64,000 bases of DNA, taken from positions 1,674,001 to 1,738,000 of the forward strand of contig CAVTBD010000002.1 in assembly GCA_963732875.1 (NCBI GenBank), given 5' to 3'. This stretch comes from WHSO01 sp963732875. Lineage in GTDB: Bacteria > Pseudomonadota > Alphaproteobacteria > SMXQ01. The notes under the pieces are model-generated. The model had not been told where the DNA came from. It saw only the letters and a program-made list of their open reading frames with translations, and did not search any database. Of the stretch, positions 8,498 through 17,835 are shown in pieces; positions within the stretch are counted from its first letter, which is position 1; the number at the start of each line of letters is the position of its first letter. The translations under genes and the position numbers were made by a program.

Positions 8498-9960
8498 CAG
8501 TGGGCTCCCTTGGGCGTGCGGCTGATCTGCTGGGGTTCGCGCATCACGTCCTCGTCGCGCTCGCCGTCGGGCTTGCGCGGCAGGAGCGTGCCCGTCACCG
8601 AGCGCTCGATGCGGAACACGTGACGCGCCGCGGCATTGACTTCGGCGACCGTGACCGCGGAAATGCGCTCGGGCCATTTCTCGACGGCATCGATGTTCTG
8701 GCCCGAGGTGAGCGCGGTGCCGATCGCGCTCGCGCCCTGGCGCAGCCCGTCGCGGGCGAAGACGGCGCTCGCGAGTAGGCGCTTCTTGGTGGTGGCGAGT
8801 TCGTCTGCGGTAATACCCTTCCCACGCAGGAGCGCGATCTCGGCATTGAGGCCGGCCTCCGCCTTGGCGAGCGATACGCCGGGCCGGGGCCGCAGGGCGA
8901 AGCCGAAGTCGGCCGGGCCGAGCACGTCGCCGTCGTAATAGGCACTGACGCCGAGCGTGAGCTTTTTCTCGATCACGAGGTGGCGGTAGAGCCGGGACGT
9001 GGTGCCGCCGCCGAGGATGTCGCTCAGGACCTCGAGGGCGTAGGCGTACTTGGTCGCGCCGTTGTGGTGCGACGGCGCGAGGTAGTCGCGCGACAGGCGC
9101 GGCTCGTTGACGCGCTTGCTGGTCATGGTGACGCGGCGCGCGGCGCGCTGGGGCGGCTCCTGCAGCCGGTGGCGCGGCTCGAGATCGGGATTTGCCGGGA
9201 TCACGCCGTAGTACTTCTCGGCGAGCGGTCGAACCTCCTTGACCGTGACGTCGCCCGAGATGATCAGGATGGCGTTGTTGGGGGCGTAATGGGCCTTGTA
9301 GAAGGCTTGCGCGTCGGCCACGGTCAGCTTCTCGACCTCGTGCATCCAGCCGATGATCGGCGTGTGGTACGGATAGTTGAGATAGAGCGCCGCCGAGACC
9401 TGCTCGTCGAGCTGGGCGGCGGGCCGGTTGTCGGTGCGCATGCGGCGTTCCTCGATCACCACCTGCAGCTCGGGCACCGCCTGATCGGGGGTAATGATGA
9501 GATTGTGCATGCGGTCCGCCTCGATCCTCATGATCAGCTCGAGGTTGTCCTTGGAGACCGTCTGGTAGAAGGCGGTCTGGTCGGCGGTGGTGAAGGCGTT
9601 GTCGCGCCCGCCATGGCGCGCGACGATCTTGGAGAACTCGGCGGGCGGCACCATCCTGGTGCCCTTGAACATCAGGTGCTCGAGGTAATGGGCGAGGCCC
9701 GACTTGCCCTGGGGATCATCGGCGGCACCGACGCGGTAGAACACCATCTGGCGCACCACCGGCAGGCGGTGGTTCTCGATCACCACCACCTTGAGCCCGT
9801 TGGCGAGGGTGAAGGTCTCGGGGTTGAACACGCCGGCGCGCGCGACGAGCGGCGCCGCCAGCACGAGCAGCGATAGAGACAGTGCCATAAACAAAGCCCG
9901 TGCCGAACGCGACACGGACCCGCGCAGGGGGCCTGCGGCCAAAACCGGACTGAGCGTCAT
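8497..9960 (-). CDS. M16-family zinc metalloprotease (catalytic subunit)
   Basis: A 487-residue insulinase-family protease. The hydrophobic N terminus (about residues 22-42, ending LVARAG) looks like a signal peptide. SGLAHYLEHLMFKGT contains the inverted zinc motif HYLEH, and the distal Glu ligand is expected in VIEERRMR about 80 residues on. YAPNNAILIISGDV and GGGTTSRLYRHLV are C-terminal M16 landmarks. ATG at 9960 is preceded by a GAGGAG site about 10 bases upstream. The gene pairs with the non-catalytic M16 gene downstream. Similar pairs follow lspA in many alphaproteobacteria; the likely role is periplasmic protein or peptide turnover. Confidence 0.92.
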   Translation of the reverse strand: MTLSPVLAAGPLRGSVSRSARALFMALSLSLLVLAAPLVARAGVFNPETFTLANGLKVVVIENHRLPVVRQMVFYRVGAADDPQGKSGLAHYLEHLMFKGTRMVPPAEFSKIVARHGGRDNAFTTADQTAFYQTVSKDNLELIMRIEADRMHNLIITPDQAVPELQVVIEERRMRTDNRPAAQLDEQVSAALYLNYPYHTPIIGWMHEVEKLTVADAQAFYKAHYAPNNAILIISGDVTVKEVRPLAEKYYGVIPANPDLEPRHRLQEPPQRAARRVTMTSKRVNEPRLSRDYLAPSHHNGATKYAYALEVLSDILGGGTTSRLYRHLVIEKKLTLGVSAYYDGDVLGPADFGFALRPRPGVSLAKAEAGLNAEIALLRGKGITADELATTKKRLLASAVFARDGLRQGASAIGTALTSGQNIDAVEKWPERISAVTVAEVNAAARHVFRIERSVTGTLLPRKPDGERDEDVMREPQQISRTPKGAH

Positions 9961-10132
9961 GGAAGCGCGCTCCTCAAGAGGACGACCACCCGGCCCTTGC
10001 TCCCGGCCATGGCGGGGAGACATCGCCCCCGGCGGTCATAGGGGCGGGGCAAAATTAGGGTCCGGCGGGGCGAAGCCTTGGCGTCGTCCACGACGGACCG
10101 TACGCTACATAACGTAGTATATATTATTACGA

Positions 10133-10717
10133 TTAAAAGATGCTATCGAGCAGGCTCTTCGACTTCTTGCGTTCGATCTCGGGAGTAAGGCCGGCGGTCG
10201 CCGGCTTGCCCAGCGCGGCGTTCTCCTGCAGGCGGCGGCGCTCCGCCTTCGGATCGAGCACGCGGGCCGGCTCCTCGTTCTTCTTCCAGAACAGCAGGCC
10301 CTCGACGAAGCTCTTGTTCTCCTCGCTGATGGTCCTGTTTTCGCGCTCGACGATCTGGCGGATGTCGGAATTGACCTGATCGGCGCCGACCTTGTGCAGG
10401 AACGCCGCTTCCGCCGGAGTCACGCCGGCGATCTTTTCCTGCTCGACCTTTTTCGAACCCTTGCCCTCGGAATCGAGGACGATCTGCTTGGTGCGGTCGC
10501 GCAGGGTATCCTCCTGGGGCCGCTGGGCGCCGGGCTGGGGCGCCTTGAGGCCGTAGTCCTGAGGCATGGAGAGCGGCGCGCGCACCACCACCTGGTACTC
10601 GTCGGGCGGATTGGAATCGATGCCCACGGCTTCGCGCACGCTGCCGCAGGCGGAAAGCGAGAGCGCAACGAGCGCAACGCCCGCGAGCCGGCCGGCGGTC
10701 CGGATGATCGGTGTCAT
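10133..10717 (-). CDS. DUF3035 lipoprotein (BamF-like)
   Basis: A 194-residue predicted lipoprotein. Residues 1-24 form a signal peptide ending in the lipobox LSACG, so Cys is the lipidated first residue of the mature protein. The mature part has the DUF3035 pattern PPDEYQVVVRAPLSMPQDYGL. In alphaproteobacteria this family includes BamF, an accessory of the outer-membrane beta-barrel assembly machine; the assignment to that role is inference. The start at 10717 is supported by GGAGGA 10 bases upstream. An in-frame earlier Met at 10819 would bury the signal peptide. It sits between lspA, which would process it, and the M16 pair. Confidence 0.85.
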   Translation of the reverse strand: MTPIIRTAGRLAGVALVALSLSACGSVREAVGIDSNPPDEYQVVVRAPLSMPQDYGLKAPQPGAQRPQEDTLRDRTKQIVLDSEGKGSKKVEQEKIAGVTPAEAAFLHKVGADQVNSDIRQIVERENRTISEENKSFVEGLLFWKKNEEPARVLDPKAERRRLQENAALGKPATAGLTPEIERKKSKSLLDSIF

Positions 10718-10767
10718 AGATACAAGTCCTCCGACCCCTCCCTGGGTCGCTTTGACCAGCAATGTAC

Positions 10768-11274
10768 TCATTCGCGACGGCCGATGAAAGTATCCAGCAA
10801 CAGGGCGGTAACACCGCACACGATCGCCGAATCGGCCAGGTTGAACGCCGGCCAGTGCCAGCCAAAGGCATGGAAATCGAGAAAATCAGCCACTTTTCCG
10901 TAGATTACGCGGTCCACGAGGTTGCCGAGCGCCCCGCCGATCACGGCCCCGAGCGCAAGCCCCGGCAGGGGCCGGTCGAGGCGCGCGAGCCAGGCGACCA
11001 GCAGCGCCACCACCGCCAGCGTCACCGCCACCAGCACCCAGCGGGTCGCGATCCCGCCGCCAAAACCCCATTGGCCGAACAGACCGAAGGTCACGCCCCG
11101 GTTCCACACCATGACCACGTTGAAGAACGGCGTGATGGCGAACCCCCGGGGCGGCGGCATGATCTGGTGGACGATCCACCACTTGGTAACCTGGTCGGCG
11201 GCAAGCGTGCTCGCCGCCACGGCGAAGGCGGCGCGCCGGAGGCATCGGGCGGACGAGATGTTTGCCACGGTCAT
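10768..11274 (-). CDS. lspA: Lipoprotein signal peptidase (signal peptidase II)
   Basis: A 168-residue inner-membrane aspartyl protease that removes signal peptides from lipidated prolipoproteins. Four hydrophobic segments are visible. Family landmarks are DQVTKWW near the N terminus, FFNVVMVWNRGVTFG, the first catalytic Asp in GALGNLVDRVIYG, and the second in NLADSAIV. The gene begins four bases after the ileS stop, the usual ileS-lspA arrangement. A predicted lipoprotein gene follows immediately downstream. Confidence 0.95.
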   Translation of the reverse strand: MTVANISSARCLRRAAFAVAASTLAADQVTKWWIVHQIMPPPRGFAITPFFNVVMVWNRGVTFGLFGQWGFGGGIATRWVLVAVTLAVVALLVAWLARLDRPLPGLALGAVIGGALGNLVDRVIYGKVADFLDFHAFGWHWPAFNLADSAIVCGVTALLLDTFIGRRE

Positions 11275-11278
11275 GGGA

Positions 11279-14229
11279 TCACGCACCGGCCGACGCGAGC
11301 ACGTCGGCGCAGCGCCGGCACAGGTCATCGGGGTCGCCTTGGCCGACCTCTTCCAGCACGCGCCAGCAGCGCGCGCACTTGGTCCCGTCGGCGCGGCCCG
11401 GCACCACCGCGACGTCGGCCACGTCGGCGAGGGTAAAGGCGCCCGACGGCGCGGGATCGGTAGTGAGCGTGGCCCCCGAGGTGATGAACAGCTCGGCGGG
11501 ATCGAGCCCGTCGAAGGCGGCGCGCACGCCGGCGGTGACATGCACGGCGGGATGCGCCTGGAGCGAGGAGCCGATGCGCTTCTCCGCGCGCTCGATCTCG
11601 AGCGCGCCGGTCACCGCGCGGCGCACGTCGCGGATCACGTCCCAGCGCGCGGCGAGCGTGTCGTCCTGCCATTCGGCGGGAACGTCGGGGAAGATGCGCA
11701 GGTGCACGCTGTCGTCGTTCGACGGGAAGCGCGCGAGCCACGCCTCCTCGGCGGTGAAGCACAGCACCGGCGCGAGCCAGGCGGTCAGGCACATGAACAC
11801 GTGATCCATGACCGTGCGCGCGGCGCGGCGCCGGGCCGAGCCGGGCGCGTCGCAATAGAGCGAATCCTTGCGGATGTCGAAGTAGAACGCCGACAGGTCG
11901 ACCGCGCAGAAGTTGTGGAGCTGCGCGTAGAAGCGGTGGAAGTCGTAGTCCGCCGCCGCCTGGCGCATGAGCCGGTCGAGGCCGTAGAGGCGGTGCAGCA
12001 CCCAGCGCTCGAGCTCGGGCATGTCGAGGGCCGCGACGCGCTCGCCTTCGCCGAATCCGTCGAGTGCGCCGATCAGGTAGCGCAGCGTGTTGCGCAGCCG
12101 CCGGTAGGTATCGACCTGGTAACGGATGATCTCGGGGCCGACGCGCAGGTCCTCGGTGTAATCCGAGGCCACCACCCACAGCCGCAGGATATCGGCGCCG
12201 TACTGGTCGCACACTTCCTGGGGCGCGGTCGCGTTGCCGAGCGACTTCGACATCTTGCGGCCCTGCTCGTCGTTGATGAAGCCGTGGGTCAGCACGGCGT
12301 TGTAGGGCGCGCGGCCGCGCGTGCCGCAGGATTCCAGCAGCGAGGACTGGAACCAGCCGCGGTGCTGGTCCGAGCCCTCGAGGTAGAGGTCGGCGGGCGA
12401 GCCCAGTTCCGGCCGCGCCTCCAGCACAAAGGCATGGGTCGAGCCGGAATCGAACCACACGTCGAGGATGTCGGTGACCTTGTCGTACTGCGCGGGGTCG
12501 TATTCCGGAGTGAGGAAGCGCGACGGATCGGCCGAGAACCAGACGTCGGAACCGCCCGCCCGTGCCGCTTCCACGATGCGCGCCATGACGCGCTCGTCGC
12601 GCAGCGGCTCGCCCGACTGCCTGGAGACGAACACGGTGATCGGCACGCCCCAGGCGCGCTGGCGCGAGACGCACCAGTCGGGCCGGTCCTCGACCATGGA
12701 GCGGATGCGGTTGCGCCCCTGGGTCGGCACGAACCGGGTCGCGTCGATGGCGGCGAGCGCCTTGCGGCGCAGATCGTTGGTGTCCATCGAGATGAACCAC
12801 TGCGGCGTCGCGCGGAAGATCAGCGGCGCCTTCGACCGCCACGAATGGGGATAGGAATGGGTGAGCCTGCCGCGGGCCAGCAGGTTGCCCTGCCCCTCGA
12901 TCGCCTCCCATACCGGCTTGTCCGCCTTGAACACGTGGAGGCCCTGAAAGCCCGGCACGCGGTCGGTGTAGATGCCGTCGGGCCCGACGGTCTCGGGCGT
13001 CTCAAGGCCGAACTTCTGGCCGATCTCGAAGTCGTCGGCGCCGTGGCTGGGCGCGATATGGACGAAGCCGGTGCCGGTCTCGGTGGTGACATGGTGGCCT
13101 TCCAGCGAGCGGCACGTCGAAGTCGTAGCCGCCCTTGGCACCCGCCCAGCCGCGCAGGGGATGGGCGAGCACGGTGCCGGCAAGCTCGCGGCCTTTGACT
13201 TCAGCGACAACATCGAATCTGCTGCCCCAACAGCATTCAGAAACTCATTTGTGAGCGCTTTCGCGAAAACTAGCTTTCTCGTGCCATCAAGAAACTTTGT
13301 CTCGCGATCCTTTTTGAGGATTTTGGTTTTTTCTTCTGCATATTTTTCATCAGAGATTCCGGAAACCTGAGCCGCTTCCTTTTCTTCAGGAGTTAAGTCA
13401 GATTCTGCAAGCGGCAAGCTGCGACGATCAGGTGTTCTCGGTGACTGCTGCGCACCACGTAGTCGATGTCGGCGCCGTAAGCGACGGCGCGGTTGGCCGG
13501 CAGCGTCCACGGCGTCGTGGTCCAGATCACGACCGAGGCGCCTGCAAGCTCTTGGCGCGGCGCGGTCACCGCCGGGAACCGCACCCACACGGTGTTCGAC
13601 GTATGATCCTCGTATTCGACCTCGGCCTCGGCAAGCGAGGTCTTCTCCACCACCGACCACATCACCGGCTTGAAGCCGCGGAACAGCCCGCCGTTCAGCA
13701 CGAACTTGCCGAGCTCGGCAATGATCGCGGCCTCGGCCTCGTTGGTCATGGTAGTGTAGGGGTTGTCCCACTCGCCCATCACGCCGAGGCGCTTGAACTC
13801 CTCGCGCTGCACGTCGATCCACCGGGCGGCGAAGGCACGGCATTCGGCGCGGAAGTCGAGCACCGGCACCTGGTCCTTGTCCTTGCCCGCCTCGCGGTAG
13901 CGTTCCTCGATCTTCCACTCGATCGGCAGGCCGTGGCAGTCCCAGCCCGGCACGTAGTTGGCGTCGAAGCCCTCCATCTGCCGGGTGCGGTTGATCACGT
14001 CCTTGAGGATCTTGTTGAGCGCGTGGCCGATATGGATGTTGCCGTTGGCATACGGCGGCCCGTCATGGAGGATGAACTTCTCGCGCCCCTTCGCGGCCTC
14101 GCGCAGGCGCCGCCACAGGCCGATCTTCTCCCAACGCGCCAGCCACTCTGGCTCGCGCGCGGGCAGGCCCGCCTTCATCGGGAAGTCGGCCTTGGGAAGA
14201 AAGACGGTGGATTTGTAATCGCCGCTCAT
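11279..14229 (-). CDS. ileS: Isoleucyl-tRNA synthetase, reading frame disrupted
   Basis: A class I synthetase charging tRNA-Ile. The N-terminal part (14229 to about 13393) has NIHIGHALNK, the HIGH ATP-binding motif. The C-terminal part has DVWFDSGSTHAF in the catalytic domain, RKMSKSLGN (KMSKS), and a zinc-binding tail CARCWRV...CRRC. The two halves are in different frames. Between about 13200 and 13420 the reading frame changes and GC content drops to about 45 percent, against about 70 percent around it. A further one-base shift near 13107 is needed to join VPL to EGHHVTTETGTG. Restoring frames gives near-continuous IleS sequence. Because the enzyme is essential and no second copy is seen, sequence error is likely, but see findings. 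ATG at 14229 (MSGDYKST) is the family start. Confidence 0.9.
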
Positions 14230-14333
14230 GATTTTTGGACGGGGGGCTTTCGCACGGGGGTTCACGGGACGGCGGCATGGAAAGCCAATCCGGAGCCCCA
14301 GTCAACCTCCGGAGCGGCCCGGTGGCACGCTTT

Positions 14334-15278
14334 TTAGCGGGAATCCGCCGCGAGCGCGGTCCGGGCGTCGGCCACGTCCCGCTTGATCTGAACCACCAGC
14401 GCCGCAACGTCGTCGAATTTGCGCTCGCCGCGCAGGAAAGCATGGAACCGCACCCGGAGCGTCCGGCCATAGAGATCGCCCGCGAAATCCATCAGGAACA
14501 CCTCCATGCGCAGGTCCTGGCCCGCGAACTGGGGCCGGAGCCCGAAGCTCGCCGCGCCGTCGTGCCAGTGCGTGCGCCCGTCCTCCTCAAACCCGGCGCG
14601 CACCGCATAGATGCCCCTGGCGGGCTGCAGGTAATCGTCCATGTCGACGTTGGCGGTCGGGAAGCCGAGCTCGCGCCCGCGCGCGTCGCCATGGACTACC
14701 TCGCCCTCGATCTCCCAGGAATGGCCGAGCAGGCGCGCCGCGGCGGCGGGATCGCCCGCCCGCAGGGCGGCGCGGATGGTGTTGGACGAGATCACGGCGT
14801 CGCCCTCCAGCACCTTGGGCGCCGGCGTCAGGCCGAAGCCCGCCGCCGGCCCCCGCGCGCGCAGCAGCGCGACGTTGCCGGCACGGCGATGGCCGAAGGC
14901 GAAGTCCTCGCCTACCACCACGTGGCGCACGCCGAGGCGGCCCGCCAGCACATCGCCGATGAAATCTTCCGCCGTCACCTGGGCGAAGGCACGGTCGAAC
15001 GCGTAGACGTACATCAGGTCGACGCCGAGGGCTTCCAGCGCGCGCGCCTTGGAGGCGAGCGAGGACAGCCGGAACGGCGCGGCGTCGGGCTGGAACAGAC
15101 GGCGCGGGTGGGGCTCGAAGGTGAGCACGGCCGACGGCGCGCCGAGCTCGGCGGCGATGCGCCGGGTTTCGGCGATCACCCCCCGGTGGCCGCGGTGGAC
15201 CCCGTCGAAGTTGCCGATGGCGACCACCGCGCCGCGGGCGTCCGCGGGCATGGGGTCGGTATGTCGGATGATGCGCAT
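14334..15278 (-). CDS. ribF: Bifunctional riboflavin kinase / FAD synthetase
   Basis: A 314-residue enzyme phosphorylating riboflavin to FMN and adenylylating FMN to FAD. The N-terminal nucleotidyltransferase domain has AIGNFDGVHRGH (HxGH-type) and VVGEDFAFGHRR. ISSNTIRAALRAGD is the ISSTxIR motif. The C-terminal kinase domain has GRELGFPTANVDM (the GxPTAN flavin/ATP motif) and GIYAVRAGF. ATG at 15278 starts MRIIRHTDPM; an upstream in-frame Met at 15359 adds a low-complexity stretch and is unlikely. It is followed by ileS after 104 bases, the conserved ribF-ileS-lspA order. Confidence 0.95.
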   Translation of the reverse strand: MRIIRHTDPMPADARGAVVAIGNFDGVHRGHRGVIAETRRIAAELGAPSAVLTFEPHPRRLFQPDAAPFRLSSLASKARALEALGVDLMYVYAFDRAFAQVTAEDFIGDVLAGRLGVRHVVVGEDFAFGHRRAGNVALLRARGPAAGFGLTPAPKVLEGDAVISSNTIRAALRAGDPAAAARLLGHSWEIEGEVVHGDARGRELGFPTANVDMDDYLQPARGIYAVRAGFEEDGRTHWHDGAASFGLRPQFAGQDLRMEVFLMDFAGDLYGRTLRVRFHAFLRGERKFDDVAALVVQIKRDVADARTALAADSR

Positions 15279-15408
15279 GGCGCGGGACGGGTCCTCACAA
15301 CAGGGCCTGGGTGGGGGCCGGGGCGCCCCCGCGCCCGCCCCCGGCGGATGCGCCCTCAATAGGAAGGCGCGCGCCGGAAAGCAAGGGAAACAAGGGCCGG
15401 TAGACGCC

Positions 15409-16155
15409 TCAGGTCAGTTCCATGGCCATGGTGCCGCCGTCGAGGAACAGATTCTCGCCCCAGACGAAGTCGGAATCATCGGACACCATGAACAGGCAGG
15501 CCTTGGCCATGTCCTCGGGCACGCCGGTGCGCTCCGCGAGGTTCTTGACGGGCCGGGTCGGGTCGAACTCCTCCTTGCCCACGGGCGAGCCGATCTTGTT
15601 GGGCGAGATGGAGTTGACGCGGATCTTGTGGGGCGCGAGCTGCACCGCCATGGAGCGGGTCAGGTTGATCACGCCGCCCTTGGCCGTGGTGTAGGCGATG
15701 GCGCGCGGCCGGCCGCGCCAGCCCGAGGTCGAGGCGATGTTGAGGATGTTGCCGCCGCCGCCCTGGGCGACCATCTGCTGGGCGACGTACTTGCCCATCA
15801 GGAACGGCGCGCCGAGCGTGACGGCGATCACCTTGTCCCAGTCCGCCTTGGAGATCTCGAGAATGTGCTGGTTGTCCGAGATGGCGACGTTGTTGATGAG
15901 GATGTCGATGCGGCCGAACGCCTTGACCACGTCGGCGACCAGCTTCTTGACGGCGTCCTCGTCGGCGACGTTGGCGACGAATCCCTGGGCCATGCCGCCC
16001 GCGGCGACGATGTCCTTGGCGACCTTGTCCGCGCGCGCCTTGTCGAGGTCGACCACGGCGACCTTGGCGCCCTCGCGGGCGAAGGTGTGCGAGACCGCCT
16101 CCCCGATGTTGCGCCCGGCGCCTGTGACGATGGCGACCTTGTCCTTGAGTTTCAT
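15409..16155 (-). CDS. SDR-family oxidoreductase
   Basis: A 248-residue classical short-chain dehydrogenase. The cofactor loop is VTGAGRNIGEAVS. An acidic residue after the second strand (VVDLDKAR) suggests NAD preference. The NNVAISD segment replaces the usual NNAG. The catalytic Ser and Tyr-Lys are in NIASTSG and YTTAKGG. The C terminus ends with the typical GENLFLDGGTMA. Substrate cannot be told from sequence. It stands alone between ribF (same strand, 130 bases away) and a rightward small gene. MKLKDKVAIVTG is the canonical start. Confidence 0.88.
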   Translation of the reverse strand: MKLKDKVAIVTGAGRNIGEAVSHTFAREGAKVAVVDLDKARADKVAKDIVAAGGMAQGFVANVADEDAVKKLVADVVKAFGRIDILINNVAISDNQHILEISKADWDKVIAVTLGAPFLMGKYVAQQMVAQGGGGNILNIASTSGWRGRPRAIAYTTAKGGVINLTRSMAVQLAPHKIRVNSISPNKIGSPVGKEEFDPTRPVKNLAERTGVPEDMAKACLFMVSDDSDFVWGENLFLDGGTMAMELT

Positions 16156-16334
16156 GTGCCGGTTCTCCCTTGTTCTGAGGCGGCGCCATTCAACCCCAGC
16201 GGCGGCGCAGGGTCAATTCCCGCCCCGGGCGCAGCGCGAGGCCGGGAAGCGGTGTTGTTCGGGACCGCGCAAAGCGGCTATTCTCTGCCCCGAACCGCCC
16301 TTAATACCCCGCCAGACCAGAAGGATGACCGCCG

Positions 16335-16553
16335 ATGGCGCGCATGCCCAAAATCCCGAAAGTCCGGGAATACGTCGAGTTGAAGCTGGGCGACGGGTCC
16401 GTGATGAAGGGCTACGTGTTCATCGAGGCGACCTCGCGCATCCAGGATCTTCTGAACGCGGACTTGCCCTTCTTCCCGTTCATCGACGAGCACGAGCAGA
16501 TTCACCTGCTCAACAAGAACTGGGTCAAGGTCGTGCGCCCGTTCGACGGCTGA
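16335..16553 (+). CDS. Small conserved hypothetical protein (72 aa)
   Basis: A short soluble protein with no signal peptide or membrane segment. The composition is balanced and the sequence ordered: VREYVELKLGDGSVMKGYVFIE reads like beta strands of a small barrel, followed by LPFFPFIDEHEQIHLLNK. The ATG at 16335 follows AAGGATGACC, a plausible ribosome site. Codon use matches neighbouring genes, which supports a real gene. I recognise the pattern of a small uncharacterised alphaproteobacterial family but cannot assign a function. It lies 62 bases upstream of the decarboxylase-like gene on the same strand. Confidence 0.65.
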   Translation: MARMPKIPKVREYVELKLGDGSVMKGYVFIEATSRIQDLLNADLPFFPFIDEHEQIHLLNKNWVKVVRPFDG

Positions 16554-16615
16554 TCGCGGGACCCCGTATCGCCACGCGCCTGCAACCAAGAAAACATCCT
16601 CAGGGGGACGCTCAC

Positions 16616-17599
16616 ATGGCAGACAAGCTCAAGCTCACCGTCGGCATCGAACGCTACGACCGGCACTTCCCGTTCTTCGACAGCACCGTGCCCGTGCCCG
16701 ACGGGATGGAGCTCAAGGTGTTCCAGGTCGGCCAGAGCGTGACGCTGCGCGACGGCACCGACCGCCACGGCCGCATGCTGCACGGCAAGGAGTTCGACGT
16801 CGCCGAATTCTCGATGTCGAGCTACCTGATGGCCAAGGGCCGCGGCATGCCGATCGCCGGCATTCCCGTGTTCCCGCGGCGCCTGTTCAGCCAGAGCCAG
16901 ATGTGGGTGCACCCCAAATCCAACCTGTGGCATCCCAAGGACCTGATCGGCAAGAAGGTGGCGCTGTCGTCGTTCCAGACCACGCTGTCGCTGCTGGCCA
17001 AGGGCGACATGAAGTTCTACTACGACGTGCCATGGGAGAAGATCCACTGGCTGCTGACCACCGAGGAGAAGGTGAAATTCAAGGTGAAGGAGGGCGTGAA
17101 GCTCGACTTCATCGGCGACCGCCAGGACCTCGGCCGCGCGCTCGAAACCAAGGAGATCGACGCGTTCTTCCTGCCCCACCCGCCGCATTCGGTGGTATCC
17201 GGCGCAACCCAGGCACGGCGCCTGTTCGCCGACTGCAAGGCCGAGGAGCTCGCCTACTACGAGAAGGTCGGCGACTACCCGATCATGCACGTGGTCGCCA
17301 TCCGCCAGGAGGTGGTCGACAAGAACCCGTGGGTCGCCATGGCGGTGTTCAAGCTGTTCAACGACGCCAAGGACATCGCCGAGAGCTACTACGAGGACCC
17401 CAACTGGTCGCGGCTCGCCTGGGGGCGCCACTACTTCGAGGAGGAGCGCCAGCTGTTCGTCCGCGACCCGTGGGAGAACGGGTTCAAGCGCAACTACAAG
17501 AACATCGAGCGGTTCATCAAATACTCCCACGACCAGGGCCTGATCGACTCTGCCTACCCGCCCGAAACCCTGTTCTGCAAGGAGACGCTGGACACCTAG
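16616..17599 (+). CDS. 4,5-dihydroxyphthalate decarboxylase-like / substrate-binding-like protein
   Basis: A 327-residue protein of the Pht5 group, which shares the periplasmic-binding-protein fold but has no signal peptide here. The hallmark block is KEFDVAEFSMSSYLMAKGRG followed by IPVFPRRLF and LWHPKDLIGKKVAL. Characterised relatives decarboxylate 4,5-dihydroxyphthalate to protocatechuate. Others are only solute-binding-like, so enzymatic function is inferred. No phthalate dioxygenase genes are in the window. CAGGGGGA precedes the ATG by a normal distance. The TAG stop at 17597 coincides with the first bases of a palindromic TAGAGC repeat, so the C terminus may have been set by that insertion. 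Confidence 0.8.
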   Translation: MADKLKLTVGIERYDRHFPFFDSTVPVPDGMELKVFQVGQSVTLRDGTDRHGRMLHGKEFDVAEFSMSSYLMAKGRGMPIAGIPVFPRRLFSQSQMWVHPKSNLWHPKDLIGKKVALSSFQTTLSLLAKGDMKFYYDVPWEKIHWLLTTEEKVKFKVKEGVKLDFIGDRQDLGRALETKEIDAFFLPHPPHSVVSGATQARRLFADCKAEELAYYEKVGDYPIMHVVAIRQEVVDKNPWVAMAVFKLFNDAKDIAESYYEDPNWSRLAWGRHYFEEERQLFVRDPWENGFKRNYKNIERFIKYSHDQGLIDSAYPPETLFCKETLDT

Positions 17600-17641
17600 A
17601 GCAGGGTCGGTTCGGATCGTTCCGATCCGATCGGGCTCCAG
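17597..17641. repeat. Short TAGAGC palindromic repeat (44-bp form)
   Basis: An imperfect palindrome beginning TAGAGCAGGGTCGGTTCGG and ending GATCGGGCTCCA. The left half pairs with the right half over most of its length. Its first 20 bases are identical to the left end of the double element at 54969. The first TAG supplies the stop codon of the preceding gene. It belongs to the class of short intergenic palindromes with TAGAGC ends known from alphaproteobacterial genomes. No protein is encoded. Confidence 0.75.
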
Positions 17642-17835
17642 GCGTCCCGCACGCGTCCGTCGCGCTTTCCCCGCCGCCTCGGACGGGCTAGACTTTTCCA
17701 TCATTTACCGGCCCGAGCCCGGACCCTCACGCACGCGGACCACGGCCCGCATGCCAACGACGAGGGACCGGAACACGGCCATCACGCAACGGGCGCGGCC
17801 GGAACAGGCGGACGCGCCTTCTGGGAGCTGACCAA

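Noticed and set aside
10922..13198. Rightward open frame opposite ileS
   Set aside because: Antisense of a synthetase with clear motifs; His/Arg/Glu-rich composition typical of antisense frames.
13200..13420. Palindromic insertion of the rickettsial type in ileS
   Set aside because: The stretch lacks a clear overall palindrome and part of it resembles normal IleS, so the specific label is not supported; kept only as an anomaly.
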